Shown: one piece after another, positions 51,409 to 58,939 of the stretch
Position numbering within the stretch: the first letter of the stretch is position 1
Layout of the letters: each line of letters opens with the position of its first letter
DNA from: UBA3839 sp963627995
Lineage (GTDB): Bacteria > Bacteroidota > Bacteroidia > Bacteroidales > Bacteroidaceae
Length of the DNA: 58,939 bases
Direction: 5' to 3'
Assembly (NCBI GenBank): GCA_963627995.1
Contig: CAVGCV010000016.1
Coordinates: forward strand, 1 to 58,939
The notes under the pieces: model-generated
Told to the model about the DNA's origin: nothing
Databases searched by the model: none
The model's input: the letters and a program-made list of their open reading frames with translations, nothing else
Made by a program: the position numbers and the translations under genes

Positions 51409-52126
51409 GAAAGGCATTATTTTCGACTATGGCGGCACACTCGACACGAATGCGCGCCATTGGTCGGAGGTCATTTGGGAGGGATATCGGCACTTCCACG
51501 TCGACATTGCCAAAGACCTCTACCGGAAGGCATACGTGCATGGCGAACGCAGTTTGGCAAAGTTCCCGCTCATTGCCGCCGGCCACAATTTCCTCGACTT
51601 GCTGCGCATCAAGCTCAATGTGCAGACGTCGTTCCTTGTCGATGCGGGCTTTTGGCCTGCGATGGACGGACGCGAGTCGCAGCGATTGGAAATTTCCGAT
51701 GCCATCGCGCGATATTGCTACGACTGTGCCTTGCGCGTCATCTCCGTGAGCCGTCCCGTCGTCGAGGCTTTGTCGCAACAGTACCCGCTGGTGCTGGTCA
51801 GCAATTTTTACGGAAACATCCAAACGATTCTTCGCGACTTCCGCTTCAGTTGCTTCCAGCAGGTGGTGGAGTCAGCCGTTGTCGGCATTCGGAAACCCGA
51901 CCCGCGCATCTTCCAGCTGGGTGTTGATGCACTCGGATGCATGCCGCAGGAAGTAGTCGTTGTGGGCGATTCCTTGTCGAAGGACATAGAGCCCGCACAC
52001 TCCCTTGGATGTGCCACCGTCTGGCTGAAGGGGCAGGGGTGGGGCGAGGAGCGGGGCGACGCATCCGTTGCCGATGCCGTCATCACCGACATCCGGCAGC
52101 TGCCGCAGGCCATACGTTCGCTATAA
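51398..52126 (+). CDS. HAD-superfamily hydrolase in the inositol-lipid cluster
   Basis: A 242-residue HAD protein. Motif I is FDYGGTLDT (residues 9-17): the nucleophile Asp is present but the usual second Asp of DxD is Gly. Motif II LVSNFYG (about 137), motif III Lys in GIRKPDPRIF (about 166) and motif IV VVGDSLSKDIEPA (about 187) are present. In this location a phosphatidylinositol-phosphate phosphatase role is attractive, but the altered motif I makes it uncertain. The start MATKKGIIF lies inside the end of the transferase gene. Confidence 0.8.
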   Translation: MATKKGIIFDYGGTLDTNARHWSEVIWEGYRHFHVDIAKDLYRKAYVHGERSLAKFPLIAAGHNFLDLLRIKLNVQTSFLVDAGFWPAMDGRESQRLEISDAIARYCYDCALRVISVSRPVVEALSQQYPLVLVSNFYGNIQTILRDFRFSCFQQVVESAVVGIRKPDPRIFQLGVDALGCMPQEVVVVGDSLSKDIEPAHSLGCATVWLKGQGWGEERGDASVADAVITDIRQLPQAIRSL

Positions 52127-52463
52127 GTGTCGGCAAGAAAGGCGCGAGGCGTTGGGTCTCCTATGTGTCGGTCTGTGCGAATGCTTCCGTTTGGAGCATC
52201 ATCGTGCGGGAGGGACACTGTCCGAGGCTGGAATTTAGATTATTCCTTTTGTATTCCCGCTTGTTTGTTTTGTACGCTATGCGAAGCCGTTTGCCCTTTT
52301 TGGCAGAAAAACTTTCTTTTTGAGGGATGTTTTGTCTATTTTTGCACGTCAATATAGACCGCACGATGCCCTGTTTTGATACGATGCTTGCTGCTCAGGC
52401 ATCGCTTTGTGTGTGGAATCGTACTAAAGGATTATTACAAGAACAAACGAATCTATAAGAAAA
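52127..52463. other. intergenic region upstream of myo-inositol-phosphate synthase
   Basis: No gene is recognised in these 337 nt. The only signal is a -7 box at 52337-52344, giving a leader of about 119 nt. T-rich runs at 52243-52320 may belong to the end of the upstream operon. Confidence 0.5.
52337..52344 (+). promoter_or_regulatory. -7 box for the myo-inositol-phosphate synthase gene
   Basis: TATTTTTG followed by CACG, 119 nt before the ATG. TTTC at 52313-52316, 20 nt upstream, is an imperfect -33. Confidence 0.5.
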
Positions 52464-53771
52464 ATGGAAAAACAGTCAGTGAAACCAGCCGATGGCAAAT
52501 TAGGAATAATGGTTGTCGGATTGGGTGCTGTAACTTCAACCTTCATGACGGGCGTGCTGATGGCGCGCAAGGGGCTGGCAAAGCCTGTGGGCTCGATGAC
52601 CCAGTACGACAAAATTCGCGTGGGCAAGGGTGCGGACAAAAAGTATCTTCATTATTCGGAAATCGTGCCGCTCGCGCAGCTTTCCGACATCGAGTTCGCG
52701 GCGTGGGATGTTTATCCCGCTGACGCCTACCGTTCGGCGATGTACGCCGAGGTGCTGAAAGAAAAGGACATCGAACCTGTTCGCGACGAACTTGAGAAGA
52801 TTGTTCCGCTGAAAGCTGCTTTCGACAAGAATTTTGCGAAACGTCTCGACGGCGACAACCAAATGGATGCCAAGACGCGCTGGGAAATGGTTGAGCAGCT
52901 GCGCGCCGACATCCGCAACTTCAAGAAAGAACACAACTGCTCGCGTATCGTTGTCGCTTGGGCCGCGTCAACGGAGATTTACGTCCCATTCTACGAGCCG
53001 GTGCATGGAACGCTCGCTGCCCTCGAACAGGCAATGAAAGAGAACGACACCACACACATCGCACCCTCCATGTGCTACGCGTATGCTGCTTTGTCCGAAG
53101 GCGCGCCGTTCATCATGGGCGCACCCAACACCACGGTTGACATACCCGCCATGTGGGAACTTGCCGAAAAGACAAAAATGCCGATAGCGGGCAAGGACTT
53201 CAAGACGGGGCAGACGCTGGTGAAGTCGGGCTTCGCACCCATCATTGGCACGCGCTGCCTGGGACTCAACGGCTGGTTCTCGACCAACATCCTCGGCAAT
53301 CGCGACGGCCTCGTGTTGGACGAGCCAGCCAACTTCCGCACAAAGGAAGTGTCCAAGCTCTCCACCTTGGAGTCCATCCTCGTGCCGGAGCAGCAGCCCG
53401 ACCTCTACACCGACTACTTCCACAAGGTGCGCATCAACTACTACCCGCCCCGCAACGACAACAAGGAGGGGTGGGACAACATCGACATCTTCGGGTGGAT
53501 GGGCTATCCCATGCAGATTAAGATTAATTTCCTCTGCCGCGACTCCATCCTCGCCGCGCCGCTTCTTCTCGACCTTTGCCTGCTGAGCGACTTGGCCGCG
53601 CGTGCAGGTCGCTTTGGCATCCAGCGCTTCCTCAGCTTCTACTTGAAGTCCCCGATGCACGACTTCACCAAAGACGAAGTGCCGGTCAATCACCTTTTCC
53701 AGCAATACACGATGCTGAAGAACGCACTTCGCGAGATGGGCGGCTACGAGGCCGACGAGGAAATCGACTGA
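52464..53771 (+). CDS. ino1: myo-inositol-1-phosphate synthase
   Basis: A 435-residue NAD-dependent synthase that converts glucose 6-phosphate to myo-inositol phosphate. The Rossmann segment LGIMVVGLGAVTSTFMTG (residues 13-30), NDNKEGWDNIDIFGWMG-type active-site loop (about 330) and KINFLCRDSILAAPLLLDL (about 353) are typical of the synthase, including the conserved lysines. The length fits the shorter bacterial form. Inositol phosphate made here would feed the CDP-alcohol transferase upstream. It has its own promoter and a U-rich terminator. Confidence 0.94.
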   Translation: MEKQSVKPADGKLGIMVVGLGAVTSTFMTGVLMARKGLAKPVGSMTQYDKIRVGKGADKKYLHYSEIVPLAQLSDIEFAAWDVYPADAYRSAMYAEVLKEKDIEPVRDELEKIVPLKAAFDKNFAKRLDGDNQMDAKTRWEMVEQLRADIRNFKKEHNCSRIVVAWAASTEIYVPFYEPVHGTLAALEQAMKENDTTHIAPSMCYAYAALSEGAPFIMGAPNTTVDIPAMWELAEKTKMPIAGKDFKTGQTLVKSGFAPIIGTRCLGLNGWFSTNILGNRDGLVLDEPANFRTKEVSKLSTLESILVPEQQPDLYTDYFHKVRINYYPPRNDNKEGWDNIDIFGWMGYPMQIKINFLCRDSILAAPLLLDLCLLSDLAARAGRFGIQRFLSFYLKSPMHDFTKDEVPVNHLFQQYTMLKNALREMGGYEADEEID

Positions 53772-53790
53772 CGCGCCCTGCGACACCACG

Positions 53791-53859
53791 AAGAGTGAAG
53801 AGTGAAAAGTCAGAACCACCAGCGCGTCTGACATTTTCTCACTCTTCACTCTTTTTTTT
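53791..53859 (+). terminator. terminator after ino1
   Basis: Long imperfect stem: AAGAGTGAAGAGTGAAAA at 53791-53808 pairs with CACTCTTCACTCTT near 53840-53853, with small bulges, and TCAGA pairs with TCTGA. It is followed by a run of T residues to 53859. The GAAGAGTGAAGAGTGAA element is a motif often seen in Bacteroidales intergenic DNA. Confidence 0.75.
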
Positions 53860-53887
53860 CACCAAGTCCACACATCCTTCCACATCC

Positions 53888-56536
53888 ATGCACATCCCCA
53901 TGCCCCGATTCCCGAAAATCTTACTTTTCCTGTTCCTCGCCATGCTGCCCCCCGCGTTGCGCGCCCAGGTCTCCGGCACGGTCATCGACGCGCGCAGCCG
54001 CAAGCCGCTCGACTATGTGAACGTTTATTACGACGGCAAGAACGTAGGCACGCAAACCGACGAGCAGGGAAGGTTCATCATCAAGTCGGACTCCACGCTC
54101 GGCGAGCTCACGGTGTCCACCATGGGCTACATCACCCAGAAAATCAAGCTCTCGCGCGGAAAGACCCAAGACCTCCGCGTAAAGCTCGTGCCGGAGCCGC
54201 GCCAACTGCAGGGCGTGCAGGTGACGGCCAAGCGCACCAAGTACAGCCGGAAGAACAACCCGGCGGTGGAACTCATGAAGAAGGTCATAGAGAAAAAGAA
54301 ACATAGCGACCTCCACTCCAAGGATTATTTCACGTACAGCAAGTACGAGAAGATGACGTTCTCCATCAATGAGTTCTCCGACAAGGTGTTCGAGCTGGAC
54401 GAGGGAAAAAAATGGGCGTTCCTCAAAGACCACGTGGAGTACAGTCCGCAGACGGGCAAACTGATACTTCCGCTCACTGTCGATGAAACGCTTTCCAACA
54501 TCTTCTACCGCAAAGACCCCAAGACGGAGAAGACGCTCATCAAGGCAAAGAACTCGCGGGGAATCAACGAGCTCATCAACACGGGCGAGATACTGACAAC
54601 CGTTCTCAAGGACTGCTTCACCGACGTAGACATTTACGACGAAGAGTGCCGCCTTCTTCAATTCCACTTCAAAAGCCCCATCGCGAACTCCGCCATTTCC
54701 TTCTACCGCTACTACATACAGGACACGCTCGCCATCGACCGCGACAGTGTGATTAGCATCGGGTTCGTTCCCAACAACATGCAGGACATCGGGTTCTCCG
54801 GCCACCTCTACGTCATGAAGGACACCACCTACCAAGTGCGCCGCGTGGAACTGGAGATTCCGCGTCGCAGCGACGTGAACTTCGTCGACAACATGCTCAT
54901 CACGCAGGAGTTCGAGGAACTGCCCACAGGCGAACGGGTGGCGGTCAGCAACGACATGCTCATTGAGATGAAAGTCACCTCCTGGCTCAGCAAACTCCAA
55001 GTGCAGCGCACGATACGCAACTTCGACCACGCCTTCGCGCCCATCCCGCGCCAAGTGTTCAAGCACATCAAGGGAACGGTCTATACCGAGCCCGACGCGG
55101 CCATGCACACCGACGACAGCTACTGGAGCGCCTACCGCAAGGTGGAGCTGACCGAGGGAGAGAACGGCATGGGCGACTTCCTCCAGAAGCTCACCCAAAT
55201 CAAGGGATTCAAGTACGTCATGTTCGGCGTCAAGGCTCTCGTCGAGAACTACGTCGAGACATCCGACTCCACGCAGACGAACAAGTTCGACTTCGGCCCC
55301 ATCAACACCACCATCTCCCACAACGACTACGACAAGCTCCGGCTGCGCGTGTCGGGCTTCACCACCGCCAATCTCAGCCCCCACTGGTTCGGCAGCGGCT
55401 ACCTTGCCTACGGAACGGAGACCCGCAACCTCTACGGACGCGCCGAACTCATCTACGCATTCAACAAAAAGGCGTATCTCACGCGCGAGTTCCCGAAGAA
55501 CAACCTGCACGTCCAGTACTGGAACGACATCGTCTCGCCGTTCGACAAATTCCTGCCCACCGACAAGGACAACGTGTTCACCGCGTTCAAAGCGTCGAAA
55601 GTCGACCAATACAACCACACCAAGGAGTTCAAGCTCACCTACGACCGCGAGTGGTACGACGGGCGCAAGCTGACGGCCTCCTTCAGCCGGGCGAGCAACC
55701 GCGCGGTGGACGCACTCTTCTACCAACCGCTCGGCACAGACCCCAACGTCTCTCTCCATGGCATGAGCGCGCTGGCCTACGACCCCACCAAGCACATCGC
55801 CGGCATCAACACTTCCGAGTTCCGGCTCGCAATGTCGTTCGAACCCGGAGCCACCTACGTCAACACCAAGCAGCGGCGGCTCAAGATCAACAAGGACGCC
55901 CCCATCCTCTCCGTGAGCCACACCATGGGCGTCAAGGGGCTGTTCGGAGGCGACTACGACTACAACGTCACCGAGGTCGGGGCGTACAAGCGGCTCTACG
56001 TGCCCGGAGGCTGGGGATACATCGACACCGACGTGCGCGGCGGCATACAGTGGAACAAAGTCCCTTTCCCCTTGCTCATCCATCCGGCCGCCAACCAATC
56101 GTATATCATTATGGACAACACTTTTGCCCTCATCTCCAACCTCGAATTCCTCAACGACCGCTACGCGCAGGCCATGGTGTCGTGGGACCTGTGCGGAAAG
56201 ATTTTCAACCGAGTGCCGCTGCTGCGCAAACTGCAGTGGCGCGAGTACGTGGGCTTCAACGTGCTGTGGGGCACGCTGACGGACAAGAACAACCCCTCCG
56301 CGTCCAACTACACCGACCCCGCCCTCTTCTACTTTCCCGGACACTTCAAGGCCGACGGGCAGTACGAGTGCAACACCGTCGTGATGAACAAGAACAAGCC
56401 CTACATGGAGCTGCGGCTCGGCGTGCACAACGTGCTCAAGATTTTCCACATCGAGTATGTCCGCCGACTGACCTACCTCGACAACCCCGGCACGCACAAA
56501 CAGGGCGTGCGCTTCATGTTCCGCGTGATGTTCTGA
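53888..56536 (+). CDS. DUF5686 outer-membrane protein with carboxypeptidase-like domain
   Basis: An 882-residue protein with signal peptide (about residues 5-27). Residues 28-105 form a carboxypeptidase-regulatory-like beta sandwich (VSGTVIDARSRKPLDYVNVYYDG), as at the N-terminus of TonB-linked transporters. The remainder matches DUF5686, a family with a predicted C-terminal outer-membrane beta barrel ending in aromatic Phe (FRVMF). There is no TonB plug domain, so it is not a standard SusC. Function is unknown. The ATG at 53888 or the Met at residue 5 (53900) starts the signal peptide. Confidence 0.82.
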   Translation: MHIPMPRFPKILLFLFLAMLPPALRAQVSGTVIDARSRKPLDYVNVYYDGKNVGTQTDEQGRFIIKSDSTLGELTVSTMGYITQKIKLSRGKTQDLRVKLVPEPRQLQGVQVTAKRTKYSRKNNPAVELMKKVIEKKKHSDLHSKDYFTYSKYEKMTFSINEFSDKVFELDEGKKWAFLKDHVEYSPQTGKLILPLTVDETLSNIFYRKDPKTEKTLIKAKNSRGINELINTGEILTTVLKDCFTDVDIYDEECRLLQFHFKSPIANSAISFYRYYIQDTLAIDRDSVISIGFVPNNMQDIGFSGHLYVMKDTTYQVRRVELEIPRRSDVNFVDNMLITQEFEELPTGERVAVSNDMLIEMKVTSWLSKLQVQRTIRNFDHAFAPIPRQVFKHIKGTVYTEPDAAMHTDDSYWSAYRKVELTEGENGMGDFLQKLTQIKGFKYVMFGVKALVENYVETSDSTQTNKFDFGPINTTISHNDYDKLRLRVSGFTTANLSPHWFGSGYLAYGTETRNLYGRAELIYAFNKKAYLTREFPKNNLHVQYWNDIVSPFDKFLPTDKDNVFTAFKASKVDQYNHTKEFKLTYDREWYDGRKLTASFSRASNRAVDALFYQPLGTDPNVSLHGMSALAYDPTKHIAGINTSEFRLAMSFEPGATYVNTKQRRLKINKDAPILSVSHTMGVKGLFGGDYDYNVTEVGAYKRLYVPGGWGYIDTDVRGGIQWNKVPFPLLIHPAANQSYIIMDNTFALISNLEFLNDRYAQAMVSWDLCGKIFNRVPLLRKLQWREYVGFNVLWGTLTDKNNPSASNYTDPALFYFPGHFKADGQYECNTVVMNKNKPYMELRLGVHNVLKIFHIEYVRRLTYLDNPGTHKQGVRFMFRVMF

Positions 56537-56587
56537 TATGGCCAATGGGACGACGCTGGCCGACGCAGAAGATGCAGAAGTGCGCAA

Positions 56588-56659
56588 GTACCTGTAGCTC
56601 AAAGGACAGACTGGCGGGTTCTGGTTCTGCTGGCAAGGGTTCGATGCCCTTCGGGCATA
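56588..56659 (+). tRNA. tRNA-like sequence, possibly a decayed tRNA-Gln(CTG) at an attachment site
   Basis: A 72-nt cloverleaf can be drawn: acceptor arm 56588-56594 with 56652-56658 (one A-C mismatch, G-T wobbles), D-arm GCTC/GACT with one mismatch, anticodon stem GCGGG/TCTGC with loop TTCTGGT (anticodon CTG at 56621-56623), and T-arm AAGGG/CCCTT with loop TTCGATG. T8, A14, GG18-19, A21, T33, TTC54-56 and A58 are conserved. The weak acceptor and D stems and the lack of a CCA end make a decayed copy likely. The integrase gene starts 64 nt downstream, so this is probably its insertion site. The 3' part also forms the hairpin ATGCCC-TTC-GGGCAT. Confidence 0.45.
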
Positions 56660-56723
56660 CTCTGCCTTTGGCTGCGAATCTCACCCCTGACGCTTAAAGT
56701 TTCCGCAGAATTTCCGCAAGAAA

Positions 56724-57923
56724 ATGGCAACAATCACGGTAGAAATCGGCAAGAAAGGAAAGAAGAAAGAACGGGCCATCTCTTTCCTCATCTGTCAAGG
56801 AAAAACGAAAAAGAGAATCCCCACGCAGATATTCGTGACGGATTCGGAACTCACATCCAACGGAAAGAAAGTAAAAGAACCCACGAAGGCAAAGCTCATC
56901 GAACAGATGCGCCGCCAACTGCAAGACAAGCTCTTTGCCCTGTCGCTTGATTTGGTGGGGCAGGAAGTCAATGCCTCATACATAGTGGAACGGCTGACCG
57001 TCCATCGAGGCGACATCGACTTCTTCGAGTTTGCGGAAAACTGGCTGAAACATGCCGGAATCAAGAGCAAAAAGAACTACCGTTGTATGCTCAACATGCT
57101 GGAGTCGCATCTGAAACGGCGCAGGCTTTCATTCTCGGACATCAATTTCTCCATGCTGAAAGGCTTTGAGGAACACCTCAACGACCGACCACGCGCCAAA
57201 TCCATGTACCTCGGACTGATACGCCACCTATACAGGGAGGCAATGCTCCGGTACAACACCGACCATGAGCTGGTAATCAGCAACGACCCGTTCTTGCGCT
57301 ACAAAGTACCGCGCCAACAGATAAGGAAGGGCGTGCGTGCGCTCACGCTCGATGACCTCTTGAAGATTTACCGCTTTGAGGGAAGAGCTGGCGGCAGGGC
57401 GCAGCTCGCACGCGACGCCTTTATATTGTCGTTTTGCCTCATGGGGATGAACTCTGTGGATATGTATGAATGCACCGCTTACAAGGACGGAGTAATCAAC
57501 TACAACCGCGCCAAGACAAAGGACAGGCGAAGCGATGGCGCGTATATAGAGGTTCGCGTACATCCTTTTATTATGGATTTGATGAGGAAGTACCAAGGCA
57601 AAGGTCGCGTGTTCAGCTTCTCTGCGAGGTATGCTGGTTCCACTATATTTAACGCAAACATCAACCAAGGGTTAAAGGCGGTCGGGGAAGCTGTCGGCAT
57701 AGAGGATTTGGAGTTTTACCAAGCACGGCACACATTCGCCACCCTATCCCGAAACATGATGAAGTTCTCGAAGAGTGACGTGGACGAGGCTTTGAACCAT
57801 GTGGGAACGATGGGCATAGCGGACGTGTACATCACAAAAGACTTTTCCATCATCAACGAGAATAACTTCAAGTTGATTGATAAGGTTTTCGGATTGGAAA
57901 ACTCCCCGATTTCGGCAGGTTAA
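56724..57923 (+). CDS. tyrosine recombinase (site-specific integrase)
   Basis: A 399-residue integrase. It has an N-terminal arm (1-85), a SAM-like core-binding domain (about 95-185, with the Phage_int_SAM_5 flavour) and the catalytic domain (about 205-390). Catalytic pieces: YQARHTFAT (box II, with Tyr in place of the first His), LNHVGTMGIADVYI with the likely nucleophile Tyr near residue 368. The first catalytic Arg position (GLR in most members) reads GMNS, an alteration shared with some Bacteroidetes integrases. It is immediately downstream of the tRNA-like sequence, so it probably drives an integrative element reaching beyond the window's right edge. Confidence 0.9.
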   Translation: MATITVEIGKKGKKKERAISFLICQGKTKKRIPTQIFVTDSELTSNGKKVKEPTKAKLIEQMRRQLQDKLFALSLDLVGQEVNASYIVERLTVHRGDIDFFEFAENWLKHAGIKSKKNYRCMLNMLESHLKRRRLSFSDINFSMLKGFEEHLNDRPRAKSMYLGLIRHLYREAMLRYNTDHELVISNDPFLRYKVPRQQIRKGVRALTLDDLLKIYRFEGRAGGRAQLARDAFILSFCLMGMNSVDMYECTAYKDGVINYNRAKTKDRRSDGAYIEVRVHPFIMDLMRKYQGKGRVFSFSARYAGSTIFNANINQGLKAVGEAVGIEDLEFYQARHTFATLSRNMMKFSKSDVDEALNHVGTMGIADVYITKDFSIINENNFKLIDKVFGLENSPISAG

Positions 57924-57930
57924 AAGCATC

Positions 57931-58470
57931 CTACCACAGTATGTAGGTCACGCCAATCCCGACATAAGGCTGCACGCCGCGCCCCGTCAGTCCGTAGCCC
58001 GCCGTCAGGCCGATGTGCCACTTGCCGGGCGGTTTCGTGCTGCGCTCCCGGATGGTTGTTGTCTGGGCGTAAACGAAGATACTGTCGAGGCGCGCCTCGT
58101 AGCCGCTCACGTAGGCGCGGTAGTCCTCGCCCTCGTAGCGTTTCTGCGTAATGGGGACTTCCACCGCCATGCTGTCGCGTTCGTCTGACAGCAGGGACGG
58201 TGGAACGGCCTCCCCATCATGGCCTGTGTCGTTCTCTGCCGGGACGGTGTCCCGCCTCGCCGCCGGCAGATAGCGTGTGATGTATCTCGTGCGCACGCTG
58301 TCCGTTGCCACCGGCATCATGTAGAGGACGGTGTCGGTCACGGTCGTGGTGTCGCGCACCGTGACGGCATCGCCCCTCTTTCCCCTTATGCCCATTGAGC
58401 CCATAAAGCCCAGGAGCGTTCCTAACACCAGCCCCGCAAGCAGGGCGAAGAAGCCTGTTCTCTTGCTCAT
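57931..58470 (-). CDS. DUF6808-like protein, probably element-borne
   Basis: A 179-residue protein with one N-terminal membrane helix (about 7-27, FFALLAGLVLGTLLGFMGSM), a charged middle part, and a C-terminal beta-rich end (KWHIGLTAGYGLTGRGVQPYVGIGVTYILW). It resembles the DUF6808 proteins of Bacteroidales phage-like and conjugative elements. It overlaps the amidase gene by 4 nt. It is convergent with the integrase. The family match is from memory of sequence pattern, not a search. Confidence 0.6.
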   Translation of the reverse strand: MSKRTGFFALLAGLVLGTLLGFMGSMGIRGKRGDAVTVRDTTTVTDTVLYMMPVATDSVRTRYITRYLPAARRDTVPAENDTGHDGEAVPPSLLSDERDSMAVEVPITQKRYEGEDYRAYVSGYEARLDSIFVYAQTTTIRERSTKPPGKWHIGLTAGYGLTGRGVQPYVGIGVTYILW

Positions 58471-58939
58471 GGCCCAATGCGCTTTATGAAGTTCTCGATG
58501 CCCTCAACGTGCAAGTCCACGATGGCCTTGCGCCCCTCGTCGCTCAGCAGGTAGTCCGCGTCTTCCCTGTTGTCCTGAAACAGATTCTCCGTAAGAACGG
58601 CAGGGCAGTTCGTGTCACGCACGATGGCGAAATTGCCCGTCCAATACTTGCAAGGTGGCACGCTGCGGTTGCCCTGCAGTCCGCGTTGCTCCGCGGCTTC
58701 ATAGAGGCTTCGCGCCAGTCGCTTGCTGTTGTTGCTCGCGTTGGGCGCAATCCAGCCAGTCCATCCGCTTGCATCGTGCCACTTGCCATCGTTCTTTGCC
58801 GCATTGAGATGAAGAGAGACGAGGATGCAGTTCTTCGCGCCCACGGCGTCGCACACGGCGTTCACCCGCTTGCACCGGGTAGGCAGGGGGATGTCCTCCT
58901 CCTCCGCCACGATGCGCCGTGCGTCATAGCCTCTCGCCT
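58467..58939 (-). CDS. N-acetylmuramoyl-L-alanine amidase (amidase_3 type), truncated at window edge
   Basis: At least 157 residues of a zinc amidase that cuts the lactyl-peptide bond of peptidoglycan. LVSLHLNAAKN holds a zinc-binding His, and LTENLFQDN holds the catalytic Glu. The frame continues to the window's end with no stop (ARGYDARRIVAEEEDIPLP...), so the GTG at 58910 is internal and the 5' end lies beyond 58939. The overlap with the DUF6808-like gene suggests a lysis or cell-entry module of the adjacent element. Confidence 0.85.
   Translation of the reverse strand, partial: ARGYDARRIVAEEEDIPLPTRCKRVNAVCDAVGAKNCILVSLHLNAAKNDGKWHDASGWTGWIAPNASNNSKRLARSLYEAAEQRGLQGNRSVPPCKYWTGNFAIVRDTNCPAVLTENLFQDNREDADYLLSDEGRKAIVDLHVEGIENFIKRIGP

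Noticed and set aside
53921..56602. An 893-residue open frame on the minus strand opposite the DUF5686 gene
   Set aside because: The plus-strand gene has a signal peptide and known family motifs. The antisense frame is His/Arg/Val-rich without domains and arises from high-GC third-position bias. The same applies to the long antisense frames at 2180-3922, 44549-46636 and 46662-48857.
58910..58910. GTG as the start of the amidase
   Set aside because: The frame stays open to the window's end and the residues before it (GYDARRIV) look like a continuing amidase domain, so this Val is internal.

Overview
The window comes from a high-GC member of the Bacteroidales, most likely Prevotellaceae. The evidence is a complete Na+-translocating NQR operon, repeated TAnnTTTG-type -7 boxes (two with a TTTG element exactly 20 nt upstream), an almost complete lack of Shine-Dalgarno sequences, and typical families: DUF4923, DUF4837, DUF4105, DUF5686, an HU-like nucleoid protein, carboxynorspermidine decarboxylase and a C-terminal YTLQGVRV-type tail on a secreted protein. 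By eye GC falls from about 65-70% in the nqr and his regions to roughly 35-45% around 30-34 kb. No rRNA, CRISPR array or insertion sequence was recognised.

Layout. 1-697: intergenic DNA with a 22-nt phased repeat array. 698-6694: nqrABCDEF. 6885-13074: a DUF4105 protein, a phosphatase-fold protein that has lost its catalytic residues, and secA. 13174-14826: cmk and ispH. 14972-15829 (minus): lptB. 15998-18480: MlaE/MlaF-type ABC transporter and a secreted esterase. 18481-18805: second phased array. 18806-19507 (minus): DUF4923 lipoprotein. 19712-22052: an in-frame metallo-beta-lactamase/HAD fusion and panB. 22462-31261: HU-like protein, two uncharacterised proteins, a UvrD-type helicase, nspC, rsfS, ftsH, cdsA. 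31267-33326: low-GC secreted protein plus a small protein. 33376-42684 (minus): hisH-hisA-hisF-hisIE-ftsE-lysC-lysA-grpE-dnaJ-folC. 42685-43289: the longest phased array, between hisH and glyA. 43290-47735: glyA, rlmN, DUF4837 lipoprotein, pdxA. 47748-53771: a tightly coupled set that looks like an inositol-phospholipid pathway: a membrane protein, nucleotidyltransferase, ATP-grasp-like protein, CDP-alcohol phosphatidyltransferase, HAD protein and myo-inositol-phosphate synthase. 53888-56536: DUF5686 outer-membrane protein. 56588-58939: a tRNA-like sequence, a tyrosine recombinase, a DUF6808-like protein and a truncated amidase. This last block is probably the edge of an integrated mobile element.

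Most of the window is housekeeping: respiration, protein export and quality control, LPS and lipid transport, amino-acid and cofactor synthesis. The strongest unexplained signal is three intergenic arrays (about 33-208, 18557-18668 and 42857-43114). In each, a palindromic or half-palindromic hexamer (GCGCAC, GTGCGC, GCGCGC or AGTACT) recurs at exactly 22 nt while the 16-nt spacers diverge. They resemble minisatellite/MITE families known in relatives more than CRISPR, but their exact phasing and the exchange of one palindrome for another look undescribed. Other points of note are the MBL-HAD fusion, the pseudo-phosphatase upstream of secA, the inositol-lipid cluster, and the tRNA-like sequence beside the integrase.
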